Assembly (NCBI RefSeq): GCF_013179805.1
Contig: NZ_SRRZ01000023.1
Location: 1 to 64,000, forward strand
DNA: 64,000 bases
Reading direction: 5' to 3'
Source of the DNA: Microcoleus asticus IPMA8
GTDB taxonomy: Bacteria > Cyanobacteriota > Cyanobacteriia > Cyanobacteriales > Microcoleaceae
Shown: positions 43,814-51,473 of the stretch, piece after piece
How the letters are laid out: each line of letters begins with the position of its first letter
How positions within the stretch are numbered: the stretch's first letter is position 1
The notes under the pieces: generated by a model
The model's input: only the letters and a program-made list of their open reading frames with translations
What the model was told of the DNA's origin: nothing
Databases searched by the model: none
Position numbers and translations under genes: made by a program

Positions 43814-44416
43814 ATGCCTTACAGTAAATTTACTCTCAGCAAAGCTGTCGATGATTTCCATCTCACAATCATTGAAGGCTCGCGTTTCTTACCAGAAATT
43901 TCCCCTGTCACTCCTAGCCCTTTACTACAGGATATTCTTAAAGAAACGATTCCCTGGGCGATCGCGGTGAGTAGCGAAAAAGCTCGTTCGGAGGGGATTA
44001 TCAATCCTGTGTTACTAGAAGTAAAACGCCAACTTCAAGGACAGATTAGCGTTTTTTCAGGCGAAGAATTTAATGTAGAACCGGAGGCTGAACTCACAGG
44101 GTATGTTGACTTTCTTCTTAGTCGTTCTCCGGAGCAACTATTTATCAAAGCCCCTGCGGTTATATTGGTGGAAGCCAAAAAAGAAGACCTTAAACCGGCT
44201 CTTGGGCAATGCCTTGCAGAAATGGTTGCAGCTCAACGCTTTAACCAACAAAAGCAACAGCCGATATCGACGATTTACGGAACGGTAACTAGCGGTACTG
44301 TCTGGCGGTTTCTTAAATTAGAAGAGCAATGCGCGTCCATTGATCTTACAGATTATCCACTACCTCCGGTTGAGCAAATCTTGGGCTTTCTGGTTTGGAT
44401 GATGCAGGAAAGATGA
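43814..44416 (+). CDS. PD-(D/E)XK nuclease-like protein
   Basis: A 200-residue protein common in cyanobacteria. The strand-loop-strand TGYVDFLLSRSP then KAPAVILVEAKKEDLK gives the D...ExK arrangement of restriction-endonuclease-like folds (Asp about 97, Glu and Lys in VEAKK), followed by a helix with QCLAEMVAAQRFN and strand YGTVTSGTVWRFLKL, as in the N-terminal domains of type I restriction subunits. The substrate is unknown and it may be a solitary, degenerate restriction-like protein. There are no partner genes. Confidence 0.72.
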   Translation: MPYSKFTLSKAVDDFHLTIIEGSRFLPEISPVTPSPLLQDILKETIPWAIAVSSEKARSEGIINPVLLEVKRQLQGQISVFSGEEFNVEPEAELTGYVDFLLSRSPEQLFIKAPAVILVEAKKEDLKPALGQCLAEMVAAQRFNQQKQQPISTIYGTVTSGTVWRFLKLEEQCASIDLTDYPLPPVEQILGFLVWMMQER

Positions 44417-44652
44417 GCTGCTCTTAAACAGAAATAGCGACCTAGTGCGATAAATAAACTCCAAAACTTCTTTGATAAATTAATGATAAAAACAACTTCT
44501 TTATCACTACAGTTAATTAAGACTTACGCATAAACTCTATCTGTAGGGTATGCCGCCGCGCACCTTACTGCTACCAATAGTGTTGCAAAGCAGTTTTTGT
44601 GTTCAGAACTGTTAATGAAAGGCTGCCGAATTAACTCGGCAGCGCTTTCCTG

Positions 44653-45609
44653 TTATTTAAGGTGAGTGAGTTGAGTGATGGTGAGCAAAGCAGGCAACAT
44701 TGAGTCAGGCTTATCTCCTGTTTTGAGAGCAATTTCTAAATCAAACAAAATGGAGAGCGATCGACTTAAGAAGTTCGTAGATACTTCCTTAACCTCCTGC
44801 TTAAGGAAATACAGCCGTTTGGGGTTACTAATTCCGCACATACTAGCAATTTCGCTATCAGAACGTTGTTGGTCGGAATTGATAGTAGCTTTTACCCACA
44901 GCCAAGTTTTAAACTGAGTTTGGAGAGTGGCAATAATTGCTAAAGGAAACTCTGCCCGAGATAGCAATTCATCAAGCACCTTAATTGCCGCCACTGCTTG
45001 ACCTTTTAAAAGAGCTTCGGCAAGTTGAAAACAGTTGGCTGTGGTAGCTGGAACGAGGATTTTAGCAGCTTCTTTCGTAATGCGAGCGCCTGCTGCATAA
45101 ATGGCTAATTTCTCTAATTCACTGACTCTTCTAGCAGAATCGTTGCCAATCGCTACCGCTAGATAACTGACAGCATCTCTGGCAATTGAAAGATTCTTTT
45201 GTTTAGCAGTAGCAGCGATCGCACTTTCAATCAAATCAGTACGCCAAGGGGGAATCAGAGTAAACTCCTTAAGTTTACCAAACAGCAATAAATGCTTGAC
45301 TACCTTGAGCCGTTTGTCGATAACAGCAGCAGTGAAGACTAAGTGCGTTGTAACAGGTAATTGGGGCAAAATTTGCAGCAATTCTAGCCCCATTTCTCCA
45401 AATTGCTTGAAATCGCAATTTTCAACGACAATAAGTTTGTTTCCTCCGCCGAAAGGAACTGAAGCAGCAGCAGAGAGGGCTGCATCCAGGGAAGAAGCAT
45501 CGAAGCGGTGGATGTTGAAATCTCGCCAGAGAGGATGAGTTTGAGTCTTAAACTTTTCAACTTCTCGTTCAATTGCGTAGGTGTCATTCCCAATTAGGAT
45601 GCTAATCAT
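44653..45609 (-). CDS. holA: DNA polymerase III delta subunit (clamp loader)
   Basis: A 318-residue HolA-type protein. The N-terminal AAA-like domain lacks Walker motifs as expected (ISILIGNDTYAIEREVEKFK; NKLIVVENCDF; THLVFTAAVIDKRLKV), followed by the helical ARRVSELEKLAIYA region and the C-terminal collar LFDLEIALKTG. Delta opens the sliding clamp. Its start overlaps the dnaX stop by 4 bp (45606-45609), so dnaX-holA form a coupled pair. Finding clamp-loader genes on accessory DNA is unusual. Confidence 0.88.
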   Translation of the reverse strand: MISILIGNDTYAIEREVEKFKTQTHPLWRDFNIHRFDASSLDAALSAAASVPFGGGNKLIVVENCDFKQFGEMGLELLQILPQLPVTTHLVFTAAVIDKRLKVVKHLLLFGKLKEFTLIPPWRTDLIESAIAATAKQKNLSIARDAVSYLAVAIGNDSARRVSELEKLAIYAAGARITKEAAKILVPATTANCFQLAEALLKGQAVAAIKVLDELLSRAEFPLAIIATLQTQFKTWLWVKATINSDQQRSDSEIASMCGISNPKRLYFLKQEVKEVSTNFLSRSLSILFDLEIALKTGDKPDSMLPALLTITQLTHLK

Positions 45610-47021
45610 GCTGCTAACTCCTCCTGTTGTTTGACAGTAACAGTAACAGAGCGGCCTAAAGCTTTAGTAACAATCCGCTGCACGGATTCAAGGTGACTCT
45701 GAAACTTGTTGGCGTATTTTCTTTCTACTACTAACACACATGAATCAGCAGAAAGTTCGGCAATTTGAGCGCGGTTTAAGAGGCTACGATTGCCTGGTTT
45801 CGCTGCTGCTACTACTTGCGCCCAAGTTGTCTCAAAGTCAGGAGAATATGCCTCTATTTTTTGAGGGGTTTTATCAAATTTGTCGGGCTGATTAGATGGG
45901 AAAGTTGCCGGCAATCGCATTTCCTTGGCTACAGGTTTGCTTGACAGCATCAAGTTCAGCAGGCAAACTTCTAACCAAGTAGCTGCATTGGTGCTAGTTC
46001 TCAATTGAAATTCGGATTTTTGCAGTTGTGCACAAGCCGCATCAATTGTTTCAAAATCCAGATGAAGAGCGATCGATCGCAGTTGTGAGTAGCCTACTGG
46101 CCCTGCAATTAAATTCTGGCAGTGGCGCGTTGATTTGACAATGAGCAAATCTCTCATTGCTGCTAGCAAGCTGCTGAGAATCAGTTTGGGGGTTTTGCCG
46201 CTGTCAATGAGCGTTCTCGAAGATTGCAGTACGCTTAAGGTATCGCCAGAATGAATGGCTTTGAGAAGGGCGATCGAGTCTTGCTCGCTGATGCTGCCAG
46301 ATACTTCTGCAACTTGAGTTAGGGTAATCTCTGAGTTTAGCAGTGAAAGCTGAGAAAGTAATTGCAGGGCATCCCTTAACCCTCCGTCGCAGGTGCGAGC
46401 GAGATCCCGCATGGCATCACTTGCGATCTCAATAGATTCAGCGGAGCTAATTTTGTGCAATTGGCCGACAATAGCATCAACTGACAAGGCTCGGAAGTTA
46501 AAATTTTGGCAGCGGGAGATAATTGTCGGCAACACTTTATGTGCTTCAGTCGTACAGAGAATAAATACTACATGAGCCGGAGGTTCTTCAAGGCATTTGA
46601 GGAGAGCATTTTGAGCGCTGGTACTGAGTTGGTGGCACTCGTCTAAAATCCAGATGCGGTAGCGGCTCAGCGCTGGGGCAAAGTTGCTGTGTTGTATTAA
46701 TTCTCTGGCATCATCCACGCCATTGTGAGAGGCAGCATCGATTTCAGTTACGTCTAAGCTTGAACAGGAGTCAATGGTTTTGCAGCTTGAACATTCCCCG
46801 CAAGGAGTGGCGGTTGACTTTTTGCTATTCAAACAATTGAGGGATTTAGCAAGAATGCGAGCGGTTGAAGTTTTGCCTGTTCCTCTGGGGCCAGTAAATA
46901 GGTAAGCTTGAGCAATTTTGTCGGAGGTGATGGCATTGGTCAAGGTTGTTTTGATGGTGTCTTGACCCACTAATTCTTGCAGGTTTTTTGGTCGGTATTT
47001 GAGGTGCAGTGGTTGGTACAT
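45606..47021 (-). CDS. dnaX: DNA polymerase III gamma/tau subunit
   Basis: A 471-residue clamp-loader ATPase. Walker A is GPRGTGKT (44-51), zinc ligands Cys63, Cys74, Cys77 and Cys80, Walker B ILDECH (125-130) where chromosomal proteins usually have DEVH, and the sensor/arginine finger ISRCQNF (168-174). The length is close to a gamma form with a short tail, so it may lack the tau polymerase-tethering domain. The following gene is holA; dnaN lies just upstream. A UCCCC-UAUC-GGGGA hairpin sits 32 nt before the start. Confidence 0.92.
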   Translation of the reverse strand: MYQPLHLKYRPKNLQELVGQDTIKTTLTNAITSDKIAQAYLFTGPRGTGKTSTARILAKSLNCLNSKKSTATPCGECSSCKTIDSCSSLDVTEIDAASHNGVDDARELIQHSNFAPALSRYRIWILDECHQLSTSAQNALLKCLEEPPAHVVFILCTTEAHKVLPTIISRCQNFNFRALSVDAIVGQLHKISSAESIEIASDAMRDLARTCDGGLRDALQLLSQLSLLNSEITLTQVAEVSGSISEQDSIALLKAIHSGDTLSVLQSSRTLIDSGKTPKLILSSLLAAMRDLLIVKSTRHCQNLIAGPVGYSQLRSIALHLDFETIDAACAQLQKSEFQLRTSTNAATWLEVCLLNLMLSSKPVAKEMRLPATFPSNQPDKFDKTPQKIEAYSPDFETTWAQVVAAAKPGNRSLLNRAQIAELSADSCVLVVERKYANKFQSHLESVQRIVTKALGRSVTVTVKQQEELAA

Positions 47022-47052
47022 TTTGAGTCGTTAGAATACTTCTGGTAACTAT

Positions 47053-47066
47053 TCCCCGATAGGGGA
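47053..47066 (-). promoter_or_regulatory. Leader hairpin UCCCC-UAUC-GGGGA
   Basis: Perfect 5-bp stem with a C(UAUC)G tetraloop, 32 nt upstream of the dnaX start. The interval 47067-47350 shows no gene. Confidence 0.62.
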
Positions 47067-47344
47067 GCCGTGCCTGAAGTTATGCCATTTCTCAAAAATC
47101 TTGCTACAGAATTGTTAGCTTTGTTTGTGGGCTCTGTTTGTCAGGTGCGGATCTGTGAGATTGTTTGTCTAAATTAGGAATTTTTAATGGCGACACACCC
47201 TACGGCTACTATTGCATGAGTCTTGATAATTAGTATTAATATAAGTTGTTGGTGCGAGAGTATTGAACACACTTGTAGATAATTTTTATGTTAAAATAGG
47301 AATTTAAATTATCCTAATTTATACAGTAATAGGCTCCGAATTGG

Positions 47345-47380
47345 GGCAGGAGAGGGCATCAAATTTAGATGCCGCTCCCC
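47345..47380 (-). terminator. Hairpin downstream of dnaN
   Basis: GGCATC and GATGCC (47355-47360, 47368-47373) pair over 7 nt, and outer GGGG/CCCC bases can extend the stem. It lies immediately past the dnaN stop at 47386; no clear T-run follows, so termination is inferred from position. Confidence 0.5.
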
Positions 47381-47385
47381 ACCTT

Positions 47386-48885
47386 TTATTCTTGCGGAGC
47401 GATAATGTATTCGCACTCCTTAGCCTCTGTACCCGACGCTGGTATTCCAAACGGTGCAATCAGTATGGGAGCCGTAGGAGTTGCCATTAACATCCGCAAA
47501 TCCGAACTAGAAACAGCTTTAACTGTATCAATTAAATAGCGGATGTCGCACTTGATCCGAAAGTCACAACCGAATAGTTTGGCATCAACTATCTCAGTAC
47601 CAGAACTGAGAGTATTATTTAGTGAAATTCGCACTTGTTGACTATCTAAATCGAATTCAAAAATTGCTGTAACATGGGACTTATCGCTGTGAGAAGCTAA
47701 CCGCTCTAAGGCTTTTAAAAAGCTGAGCTTCTCTACCACAATTTGATGGCTAAGTTCATGCCGATAAGGAGCAATAATCTGGTCGCAATTCGGGTATTTT
47801 CCTTCTAATAACTGCGCTGTCAGCCGCCAATTGTTCCACTCAAAAGCAACAAAGTTATTGCTATTGTCAGGCTCAGTCTCATAGTAAATAGCTACTCGGT
47901 CAGTGGGATTCAAAGTCCGCTCTAATACCCGGAGTACCTTAGTGGGTACTGTAAATTGCACGTTTCGAGTGTTCAAAATATCGGAATCACTGCTTTCACT
48001 GAATCCTACAACCATTGCTATCCGATGTCCGTCTGTTGTCCAAACTCTCAATTGAGAAAGTCCCCTTTCTGCGTCGTGGCTTAGTTGAAAGTTAGCTCCA
48101 GTTAAGATACGTTTGGTTTCTTCAGAACTTACAGCAAATAAGCTGGCTTTGAGGACAGCAATTAACACGCTAGCAGGAATGGTCACAAGTTTTTGTTCAA
48201 GGCTCTTGATAGCAGGGAATTCGTCCGCAGTTAGCCCACGAATGACGTGCTTGCTCCTTGATGCAGTCAGAGTGGCACTGACTGATGGAACGTCACTTCC
48301 TTTGATAATTTCCCAAGAACTCTTTAAGGTAACGCGACTTTTCGGAAATTTTCCGAGAATGTCTGCGAGTATGGTTGCAGGGAGAGTGAGCTTTCCAGAT
48401 TGATTGACATTAGCTTCAAAACTCGCTTGTATCCCAAATTCCAGGTTATAAGCAGTTAAATGCAATTGTCTAGTTGCGGCATCTGCTTCTATGAGAATAT
48501 TGGATAAAATGACATGGTTGTTATTGCTATAAATGCTGCTTTTGAGAGTTTGGATGTAATCATTTAATTCTCTGGCATCACAGGCAAATTCAACGATTGA
48601 AGGGGAAGGAGAAGGCTCCGGCAATGTCTCATCGTTTGATTTAGCTCCTAAATCAGAAGCATCTGTGGCTGAAACTGGTGTATATTCTGTGGATTTTTCA
48701 GAGGGTTCTACTTGTTCTGAAAGTGCTGTTTCCGGTTCAGAAGTTGAAGAACCTTTTGTGATTTTTGTAACAGATTTTTCAGCCTTAGCGGAATTAGTCG
48801 CTGTTTCAGGAGAGCGTTTTTTCTTGGTTGCTCTCTGTACTACTTTTTGCGGAGGGGGTGTTTCTGTAAGTCTAGATTTTGCCAT
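47386..48885 (-). CDS. dnaN: DNA polymerase III beta subunit (sliding clamp) with N-terminal extension
   Basis: Residues about 98-499 form a three-domain beta clamp: IVEFACDARELNDYIQTLKSSI, KLTLPATILADILGKFPKSRV, LSQLRVWTTDGHRIAMV and a C-terminal MLMATPTAPILIAPFG. This ring tethers polymerases to DNA. The first 97 residues are an extra low-complexity region, basic at the start (KVVQRATKKKRS) then Ser/Glu/Pro-rich, which is absent from ordinary clamps of about 370-390 residues. It may be a plasmid-specific docking tail. A GCUGC-UACC-GCAGC hairpin lies 32 nt before the start. Together with dnaX, holA, polA and dnaB it forms an unusual set. Confidence 0.9.
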   Translation of the reverse strand: MAKSRLTETPPPQKVVQRATKKKRSPETATNSAKAEKSVTKITKGSSTSEPETALSEQVEPSEKSTEYTPVSATDASDLGAKSNDETLPEPSPSPSIVEFACDARELNDYIQTLKSSIYSNNNHVILSNILIEADAATRQLHLTAYNLEFGIQASFEANVNQSGKLTLPATILADILGKFPKSRVTLKSSWEIIKGSDVPSVSATLTASRSKHVIRGLTADEFPAIKSLEQKLVTIPASVLIAVLKASLFAVSSEETKRILTGANFQLSHDAERGLSQLRVWTTDGHRIAMVVGFSESSDSDILNTRNVQFTVPTKVLRVLERTLNPTDRVAIYYETEPDNSNNFVAFEWNNWRLTAQLLEGKYPNCDQIIAPYRHELSHQIVVEKLSFLKALERLASHSDKSHVTAIFEFDLDSQQVRISLNNTLSSGTEIVDAKLFGCDFRIKCDIRYLIDTVKAVSSSDLRMLMATPTAPILIAPFGIPASGTEAKECEYIIAPQE

Positions 48886-48916
48886 AATTAGTTGTGTGTC
48901 AGAAGTTCGATTTGCC

Positions 48917-48930
48917 GCTGCGGTAGCAGC
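48917..48930 (-). promoter_or_regulatory. Leader hairpin GCUGC-UACC-GCAGC
   Basis: Perfect 5-bp stem with a C(UACC)G tetraloop, 32 nt upstream of the dnaN start. Confidence 0.6.
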
Positions 48931-49140
48931 ACTCGCGAGCGGTGGCTGAAAAAAGAGAGTCGAAGTGTGGAAAGAGTGGAACCAATATGGTTGAGAGCAG
49001 GTGGATTATTGTAATTATTTTTTAACAATTAAAGGTAATAATCAACCTTTATTTTAGGATGATAAATTTGAGCTTGTTGATTAATAAAATCGTAATCTAA
49101 GTAGCAGTTTTTGGGAGTGCATCTTGTCGAAAAAAAGAGA

Positions 49141-49203
49141 GCGAAGCATTCCGGCATATAAGTTATTGGTGAACGTCTTATATTTACGGAGGTCATGCTT
49201 CGC
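49141..49203. repeat. Long interrupted hairpin between dnaN and the helicase gene
   Basis: Three nested stems line up: GCGAAGCAT/ATGCTTCGC (49141-49149, 49195-49203), CCG/CGG (49151-49153, 49187-49189) and ATATAAG/CTTATAT (49156-49162, 49177-49183), with small internal loops and a 14-nt apical loop. It could be a structured RNA, a mini-transposable repeat or a terminator region. No gene is present in 48931-49290. Confidence 0.6.
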
Positions 49204-49290
49204 CCTACTGATATATTATTCTAAGTGAGATGTCGCCTTTTTCACAAACCGATTTATTGCTATTTTCTCCCTACTTTCTACTGCCTATCA

Positions 49291-50718
49291 TCAAAAGTTA
49301 CTTGAACCAGATTTAGTTAAGTATCCTAATGCAAGTTGAACTCTGGATGAAATTGGAGGAACAAATAGTATCCGTTGGCGGCAGCGACTCGTTCCGACAT
49401 ACAAGAGGCGGTGGTATTCTTTAAGTTTCTGTTTGCTGCTCATTTCTTTTCCCACCAATAGCCGAGTCAAAATGTCATTAATGTCCAAACCCACTTCATC
49501 AAAAGTGCTGCCTTGAGAATTGTGAATAGTCAGGGCAAAGCAATTGTCAATTTCGGCAAATATGTCGTCCTTAAACCAATAATACTTGCGCCATAAAAAT
49601 CCGCTGCGCTTGGCACTCTTGAGTTTTTCCTTAAGTTCAGCCTGGTAGCGTTTATTTTCGGATTCATGCAGCACAAAGATTTGCCGAAATAAACCGTCAT
49701 CGGTCACAATCTTTAAAAGCCATACTCGATAGCCGTAGTGTTGGCTCGTTTCAACTTCTTTAATGGTAAATTCAGTTGAAGTGGGCAAAATAACGGTCTT
49801 ACCATCAGGGGCCATGATTGGTTTCTTAGTAATCAGCCTTTCTCCCGGTATGAATCTGGGGGCTGTTTGACCGTAAACTTGTTCTCGGAGGGCCTGATTG
49901 TAATAGTTGACTTGCTTGTTTGTCCAGCACAGAATCCGAAAGCAGTCAGGGTTGGAAGTGAATTCGCGCTTGATGGTTTTGAGGGCGTATTGCAGGAGTG
50001 CTTCTGGCTTAACTTTGAATGCACCGTTAGATTTGTTCCCTTGAGTGTAGGTAGAATGTGGCAAGAACATATCGGTTTTATTCTTGACACAAGAACGGCA
50101 TTCGGTGATGAAGTCGAGGACGGGACTTTCTCCAGCTTGCCTGACAACTTCGGTTAGCATAGTTTTATTGGTAATGCTGAAGACAGGCGAGCGTTTTTCT
50201 CCGACGGGGTTAAGCTGAGCTGGGTCGCCCATGAGAATTAATTTGCGGTGGTTGAACAGGGTACGTTCAAATCTACGCTCAATCCAAGACCATAATTGAG
50301 TTCCAACCATCGAACATTCGTCAAGAAAAATGATATCGTAGAGGTGGAGGTAACAACAGCTTGTCTGTTCTAAGACTTTCTCTTGTTCTTTGCGAACTAT
50401 GCCTAAGCCTAAAAGTTGGTGTATTGTCAGAAAGTCTACTCCGAAAATACCTTGAGAGGCTGCCATTTTTCTGAGAATACCGACGGCTTTGTTAGTAGGT
50501 GCAGTGAGGACAATGCGCTTGCTTTGAGCCAAGAGTTCTTTGATTAGAAGAAAAATAAGTGTGCTTTTTCCTGTGCCTGCATAACCGCAGAGCAAAAAGA
50601 ATGACTCAGTGCTGCTTGCAAATGTTCTCAATTTGTCGAATGTTTGCTGCTGTTGTGGTTTGAGAGTGAAGGGAATTTGTTTAAATTCCTGCGGTCGTTC
50701 TAGTAAGGTTTGAATCAT
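49291..50718 (-). CDS. Superfamily 1 helicase of the RecD/Dda type
   Basis: A 475-residue helicase. Walker A is GYAGTGKS (45-52), motif Ia VLTAPTNKAVGILRK, motif II IIFLDECSMVG, motif III LILMGDPAQLNPVG, motif IV-like EVVRQ, and motifs V/VI ALTIHNSQGSTFDEV and LLYVGTSRCRQRILF. It resembles phage T4 Dda and plasmid RecD2-like 5'-3' helicases that aid replication initiation and fork progress. There is no nuclease domain. An AAGC-UAAC-GCUU hairpin lies 38 nt upstream of the start, and TTATTAG/CTAATAA repeats bracket the start region. Confidence 0.9.
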   Translation of the reverse strand: MIQTLLERPQEFKQIPFTLKPQQQQTFDKLRTFASSTESFFLLCGYAGTGKSTLIFLLIKELLAQSKRIVLTAPTNKAVGILRKMAASQGIFGVDFLTIHQLLGLGIVRKEQEKVLEQTSCCYLHLYDIIFLDECSMVGTQLWSWIERRFERTLFNHRKLILMGDPAQLNPVGEKRSPVFSITNKTMLTEVVRQAGESPVLDFITECRSCVKNKTDMFLPHSTYTQGNKSNGAFKVKPEALLQYALKTIKREFTSNPDCFRILCWTNKQVNYYNQALREQVYGQTAPRFIPGERLITKKPIMAPDGKTVILPTSTEFTIKEVETSQHYGYRVWLLKIVTDDGLFRQIFVLHESENKRYQAELKEKLKSAKRSGFLWRKYYWFKDDIFAEIDNCFALTIHNSQGSTFDEVGLDINDILTRLLVGKEMSSKQKLKEYHRLLYVGTSRCRQRILFVPPISSRVQLALGYLTKSGSSNF

Positions 50719-50755
50719 TATTAGTGCTAGATAATAACTCTATCGCCTCCCTAAT

Positions 50756-50767
50756 AAGCGTTAGCTT
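50756..50767 (-). promoter_or_regulatory. Leader hairpin AAGC-UAAC-GCUU
   Basis: Perfect 4-bp stem with a C(UAAC)G tetraloop, 38 nt upstream of the helicase start at 50718. Confidence 0.5.
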
Positions 50768-50802
50768 GAGTGCAAGACTGTTTCACGAAGCAGGTTAAAT
50801 CA

Positions 50803-50847
50803 ACAAAAAAAAGGCGATAGCGCTCTGGTACACTAGAGGGCTATCGC
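50803..50847 (-). terminator. Rho-independent terminator of the SLOG-like gene
   Basis: GCGATAGC and GCTATCGC (50814-50821, 50840-50847) pair, with an inner CTCT/AGAG helix, followed on the minus strand by eight or more T residues. It ends transcription from the gene at 50892-51272 and separates it from the helicase. Confidence 0.85.
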
Positions 50848-50891
50848 TGATTTATTTGTTGATTAATAATATGAACAGTGGTTGTTGGTTT

Positions 50892-51272
50892 TTAAACAAT
50901 AACAACTTTGGTCTTCTTAACTCGCTTGATATTAGCTACTGTTCCTTTGCTTTGTCCGTCCCAGATGGCTAGTCCGTAATCACAATGCGAACACATTTGG
51001 ATGTCGCGAGCGCTATAGTTTCCGGGAATGCCAATGGTGGGATAACCAAAAGTATTCCTAGGTTTGCCATTGCCGCTAAATAAGGCATAGTAAACCAAGA
51101 CTTTCTGGTAATTCTTAGACTGCAAATACTGCTGAACTAAGCTATCAATACCAGAAGCATCACCGACTATAACTTCAAATCCTAGTTCAATGATGCGATT
51201 GAGAGATGCGATTGCTCCTAAAGGCAATTCATTAATGGAACGACTACCGGAAATCATTACTGTTTTGTTCAT
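50892..51272 (-). CDS. SLOG/DprA-like Rossmann-fold protein
   Basis: About 126 residues from the ATG at 51272. The pattern VMISGSRSINELPL, then FEVIVGDASGIDSLVQQYLQ and the C-terminal LAIWDGQSKGTVANIKRVKK matches SLOG proteins (the YspA/DprA superfamily), which bind nucleotides through GSRS and the GTxxNI loop. Functions include nucleotide-derived ligand sensing; the role here is unknown. A conserved cysteine pair (MCSHCDYG) is present. A 7-bp AACTCAA/TTGAGTT hairpin (51318-51341) is in its leader. Confidence 0.8.
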   Translation of the reverse strand: MNKTVMISGSRSINELPLGAIASLNRIIELGFEVIVGDASGIDSLVQQYLQSKNYQKVLVYYALFSGNGKPRNTFGYPTIGIPGNYSARDIQMCSHCDYGLAIWDGQSKGTVANIKRVKKTKVVIV

Positions 51273-51473
51273 GCGATCCTGGAATTGTAGGGTCAAGGGT
51301 GAATTGAATAGCACTCAAACTCAAAGATTGTTCCTTGAGTTGATATTTACGACTAGAAAAAATCAACATTTTATGCCATTAGGCAATTTATATTTTGGAT
51401 TAGTAACAGAGTTGTTTATCGCATTTACACTGTCATAAACTAGCCAATTATATTGGATTTCCCATTTATTCCA

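Noticed and set aside
47053..47066. Interpretation of the C(UANY)G hairpins as terminators or HIP1 sites
   Set aside because: None is followed by a T-run on the relevant strand, they lie upstream of starts, and the stems do not contain GCGATCGC.
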